Positions 30,481 through 33,871 of a DNA stretch of 33,871 nt are shown here, piece by piece. The DNA comes from Ophiothrix spiculata. Its lineage: Eukaryota > Echinodermata > Ophiuroidea > Amphilepidida > Ophiotrichidae. The notes below the pieces were generated by a model that saw nothing but the letters and a program-made list of their open reading frames with translations, did no database searches and was not told where the DNA came from. Within the stretch, counting starts at the first letter, position 1. Each line of letters starts with the position of its first letter. The position numbers were made by a program, and so were the translations under genes. The stretch lies in assembly GCA_000969725.1 (NCBI GenBank), contig JXSR01S062079.1, one strand, 5' to 3'.

Positions 30481-30710
30481 TGACTCAGTAATTTATGTAA
30501 ATGAGTCAAAAGTCGTTATTGACTCAAAATTCTCCAACAAGTGAGTCAATATGGTATCATCATACTGAGTCACCTGAAATTTGACTCACTATTGGAGTAT
30601 CTGTGAGTCAATTATGATTCACGTAGTGTCATAACTGAGTCAATTTGTACATGACTCACGTGAAATAAGGCAAAACGAGTCAATTGTCTCAGTAAATATT
30701 TTGTGTGTAT
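30481..30710. repeat. Array of nine AP-1-type heptamers in a MITE-like repeat
   Basis: Exact TGAGTCA or TGACTCA occurs at 30481, 30502, 30520, 30542, 30566, 30582, 30604, 30636 and 30652, mostly followed or preceded by an A or T pair; degenerate forms lie at 30615 and 30675. The right end (ATATTTTGTGTGTA) is like the ends of the hairpin at 17644-17774, which carries four of the same heptamers. The heptamer is the classical AP-1/bZIP target. Whether these sites bind anything is unknown. Confidence 0.88.
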
Positions 30711-30733
30711 GAGAAAATAATTTTTTGGTGTAC

Positions 30734-30799
30734 ATGGTTTTCTAGCGGTATATGACATTTTAAAAGCTTTTTAAGATGTCATATACTGCAAGGAACCAT
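30734..30799 (+). ncRNA. Candidate miRNA-like hairpin (unconfirmed)
   Basis: About 30 bases of each arm pair, with a few mismatches, G-U pairs and a small loop around AGCTT. The arm GTATATGACATTTTAAA faces TTTAAGATGTCATATAC. The size (66 nt) fits a pre-miRNA, but the loop is very short and I recognise no known mature miRNA. A small foldback element is the alternative. Confidence 0.35.
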
Positions 30800-32458
30800 T
30801 TCACGTAAATTTAGGGTCGTTGAAGGATCATTGCATGTTTTGCTTGCAAGCATTCTCTTGGCGTAGTCAAGCGTGACCAAGACATTTAATCACCTGGTTA
30901 TTACTCTATTACAGATAAAGATTCCACATGACTACTCAACTTGAGTAGTGAAATGACCTTGACCAAGGCGTTGTCAAATCAAATTTGACCTCAAAATCAC
31001 GTTTTTGACCCACTTGTGCTGTTTCCCCCTACCAGTAAATGAGAAAATTTATTTGGAGCTCCATTTCACACTCTAGTAAATTACCTACCACATCTGGCCA
31101 AGAGCAACACAAATTTCAAGATATTTTCTCATAAATCGACCCTTACATCAAACGTTGTAAAAAATATTTTTTATTCCAACTATATGGGTAACTGTGTAAT
31201 TCAGGGGCACATAACAATACATTTCCCCTATTTTCTCTTTTCGTGATTTAAAAAAACCATTTTTTTCATCGCAGATGTCTAAGACCGAATTGTCATAAAT
31301 CCCATAGTCATTACACAATTCCTGCTTGCTACGTAATTGAATACAAATTTGGCCTTTACATTCTAGTTACACAACCGTACACGAACAATAGATTGACTCA
31401 TAACTAGAATACACATGTCAATGAGACGTTATCAACTGTGACTTTGTTTGCAAATGTGATCGCGAAAAGGCCTCCCTTCAGAAGCAGTTTTGCTTTAACA
31501 TTTAATGTCTTAAAATTGGTTAAACAAAGCATAGCCTGGCAGTATTTAATCTTAAGAAACACTAGTTTTCACGATGAATAATAAATAATAAGAATATAAA
31601 ATTCAAATTGGACATTTTAGAGCAAATTTTGGATAAAACAAAATATGTATAACATAGAGTTGTCCAATGCTAATGGTTGTTTGAAAATACATTGACCTCA
31701 ATTCATTGTATAACCTACCATTTCCGGACGAACTATTTGATGCATAATAACCAGCTATTTGTAAGTGTATAAATTCGCTCTAACATATAGTTCCAAATTT
31801 TCTATTGATTTGAGTAATGCATGTCTTATTGCGGACGAAGAAGATATTTTTCTCAAATCATATTTGTATACACAAATACTAGACTTTCAAATTTTACGTC
31901 AGACAAGACACAAAAAGAAGCGTAGAAATACGGTCCACAGCATCGTGTGTAGGTCTATTTACATGCTATATAAACAGACGTTTCGTTTATCATGTTTATG
32001 GCCTTTTATTTATTCAGTTTTATTTGACCCTGACCTAATAGGTTACTCTTTATAAAAGCATAATCAAACATGACAACGCTCCAATGATTTTAATATAAAC
32101 AAGAATAGTCCTGAAAAAGCACTACTCATGAGTAGTTTGATTTGTATATTAATTGGGACAATTCCTTCGTCATGTTCGTAAGACATTATACTAGTTAGGG
32201 AAAGTTCCTAATAAAAATTATCCAATAGCGGTTTTTATGAAAAGCCAGTGTTTCACATACTTGTCTTGATTCAAGTCGATGACATGCTTTGGTGTCAGAA
32301 AAATGTTTTAAGTTACTATCAAATGTAAATTTCACATTTCATAATAATAATAGCCACATTAAATTATTGATAAAAACTTTTGATTAAAACAAATAAATCT
32401 AACTTTAGAGTATAAGAAAAGACTAAATTTACAGTAAGTTTCAAGCGTGAATTAATTA
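30800..32458. other. No gene seen
   Basis: AT-rich, no resolved repeat or RNA gene. The plus frame at 31765-32055 has no recognisable motif. Confidence 0.4.
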
Positions 32459-32546
32459 ATTTCGGAATTGTTTTGTTTTTAAAAATTGATGAAAGATGAA
32501 ATATTTCATCTTTCATCAATTTTTAAAAACAAAACAATTCCGAAAT
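32459..32546. repeat. Perfect 88-bp palindrome with no spacer
   Basis: The 44 bases 32459-32502 are the exact reverse complement of 32503-32546; the centre reads GATGAAATATTTCATC. Flanks diverge at once (TTA outside left, ATAC outside right). AT-rich, non-coding. Confidence 0.96.
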
Positions 32547-32918
32547 ATACTAATCCAAGTTTCAACATTTATCTTGCCACTTAGTGGGCCTACGAAATTC
32601 CAATCCCTAAATAAAAAGATCATGCAATGGTTGAAATCCCCAAAATAACATTTATATATAGGCTTTTCTAAACCTAAGCCGTACAAAATAACTGCTAAAT
32701 TGAATCCATATCAGCCAATCCACATCATAAAGGCATACCTATCACATCAACCAAACAATTCATTCTGACCTAAAGGTCATTAGGTCACACCAACTATATC
32801 GTTTTGTCTTTCTTTCCTTCCTCCTCACATGGAAAATGGAGTAATAGTTCAACTTTAGAGTGAAAATAGGGATAATTATATGCAGTACAGTGACCACAGC
32901 CCTTCAAGCCTCTAATAA
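32547..32918. other. No gene seen
   Basis: AT-rich spacer between the perfect palindrome and the TAA-flanked element; no open frame or repeat resolved. Confidence 0.4.
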
Positions 32919-33189
32919 GGCCAAAAAAAGAGCTATGCGTAAAAAAGAGCTACGGGGATGCGGAACTTATACCCCCTAATTTTTTATTGCATTTTTAAGC
33001 GACTATTTTTTTTTTCGCGGCCGTTTGTTTATTATCTTTTTCCAGTAGTAGGAAAAAACGATGAAAAAAAAACCCTGCAAATCTCTAAAAAAATCTGAAA
33101 TAAAGAAACACCAGGAATACGCTAAATTTGGATTTTTAAAAGCTATGCGCACGGGAAGCTGAGACAGACCATTGTTTTCATCTTTGGCC
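32919..33189. mobile_element. Possible PIF/Harbinger-type MITE, TAA target duplication
   Basis: GGCCAAA at 32919 and TTTGGCC ending at 33189 form short terminal inverted repeats, with TAA outside both (32916-32918, 33190-33192). AGCTATGCG also occurs near both ends (32931 and 33142), but in direct orientation. The 3-bp TWA-type site fits PIF/Harbinger, but the terminal match is short. Confidence 0.5.
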
Positions 33190-33192
33190 TAA

Positions 33193-33755
33193 TTAAAAAA
33201 AATATTGTGGTCATTACAAACTGACTATGTGTTATAGGGCCTTTCTTTTATAATAGACATCTACAAGCGATGTATGTCTTTTTTAAAGACTATTCTTGTT
33301 TATATATATTCGAATTTTCCTAAGCAATCAAAGTAATTTCCATTTAATATTAATTAATAACTTTCTCACAATTTTGTAGATTCTAGGCAATTTAGTCTAG
33401 CTTCACGATCAGATTTGCTCAAGCGTTGCTTATTAAAGCAGGTATTGATAAATAAAAATAAAATATGTTAATTTGTATACTAAAAGTGCAGTTTAAGTTC
33501 ATCAACGAGATAAATCTAGATTATATTCTGCATGTATAGACAACTTCATATTCCATAATAATCACCAACTTCCCATTTTATTCAACACCATTGAACTTAC
33601 CTCAGGTGTCACATCTTATGGCAATCCAAATTTGCCCATTGATCCTCCAAATATATTCAAAAAAATTTTTGACATAGTCATTTATATATTAATATATTTA
33701 TAACAGGATTTTTACCCGGGATTTTTACATTTGTTTGTTTGTTTATTTGGTCTTG
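33193..33755. other. No gene seen
   Basis: AT-rich DNA without open frames of note. A 16-base word (TTGTAGATTCTAGGCA) near 33375 also occurs near 25072. Confidence 0.4.
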
Positions 33756-33775
33756 TTGATGTTGTTGTCGTTGTT

Positions 33776-33808
<33 letters not shown>

Positions 33809-33810
33809 GA
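33756..33810. repeat. (GTT)n microsatellite, imperfect then perfect
   Basis: TTG/GTT units with a few interruptions become uninterrupted from about 33777 to 33809. A TTTG run precedes it at 33730-33746, the same order of simple repeats as at 25484-25530. Confidence 0.93.
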
Positions 33811-33821
33811 AACTTGATGGC

Positions 33822-33871
33822 AGAACCAAACACAAGAAAGTATGGCTTTTTAGGTGTTGGACAAAAACATC
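33822..33871 (+). repeat. 50-nt exact repeat, copy 2, cut by the window end
   Basis: Identical to 24329-24378 at all 50 positions. The full length of this repeat copy cannot be seen. Confidence 0.97.

Overview
The window is eukaryotic: AT-rich, intron-bearing DNA from an animal, crowded with transposon remnants. Three things point to an invertebrate deuterostome or another marine invertebrate (echinoderm or hemichordate is a guess, not shown): a multi-exon 3-beta-hydroxysteroid dehydrogenase, a histamine H3/H4-type amine receptor, and a mix of CR1/L2-like LINE ends, tRNA-Pro-primed LTR elements and many short inverted-repeat elements. I see no bacterial genes, CRISPR array or defence system.

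Layout. 1-9.3 kb holds no host gene. It contains a GT microsatellite, a 0.6-kb dispersed repeat, a decayed tRNA-Trp-like sequence, a 3.2-kb imperfect palindrome built from ~186-bp units (2870-6030) with a small transposon inserted in only one arm, the 3' end of a LINE, and the 5' part of an LTR retrotransposon. 9.3-16.8 kb is the HSD3B-like gene on the + strand: three coding exons (9332-9494, 13844-14008, 16101-16837) joined in phase to give 354 residues. Its two introns are filled with foldback elements, a second inverted copy of the 0.6-kb repeat, and an antisense LINE reverse-transcriptase fragment.

17.9-21.9 kb holds an amine GPCR on the - strand that appears twice: a 5'-truncated copy ending at a 50-N gap, and a complete copy beyond it. 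The duplication (17909-19719 against 19770-21576) runs exactly to the gap on both sides. This is the signature of two allelic contig ends placed side by side, so there is probably one gene, not a tandem pair.

22-33.9 kb has no convincing gene. It holds diverged inverted repeats arranged symmetrically around ~25.8 kb (probably an old large inverted duplication), a 127-nt pure-purine run next to a CG-alternating Z-DNA-type tract, a 116-bp tandem duplication, a cluster of nine AP-1-type heptamers in 178 bp, a miRNA-like hairpin, a perfect 88-bp palindrome without spacer, and a 50-nt exact repeat that runs off the window end.

The two genes have no evident shared pathway. The main interest lies in the inverted-repeat architecture, the probable assembly artefact, and the shortened active-site region of the HSD3B-like enzyme.
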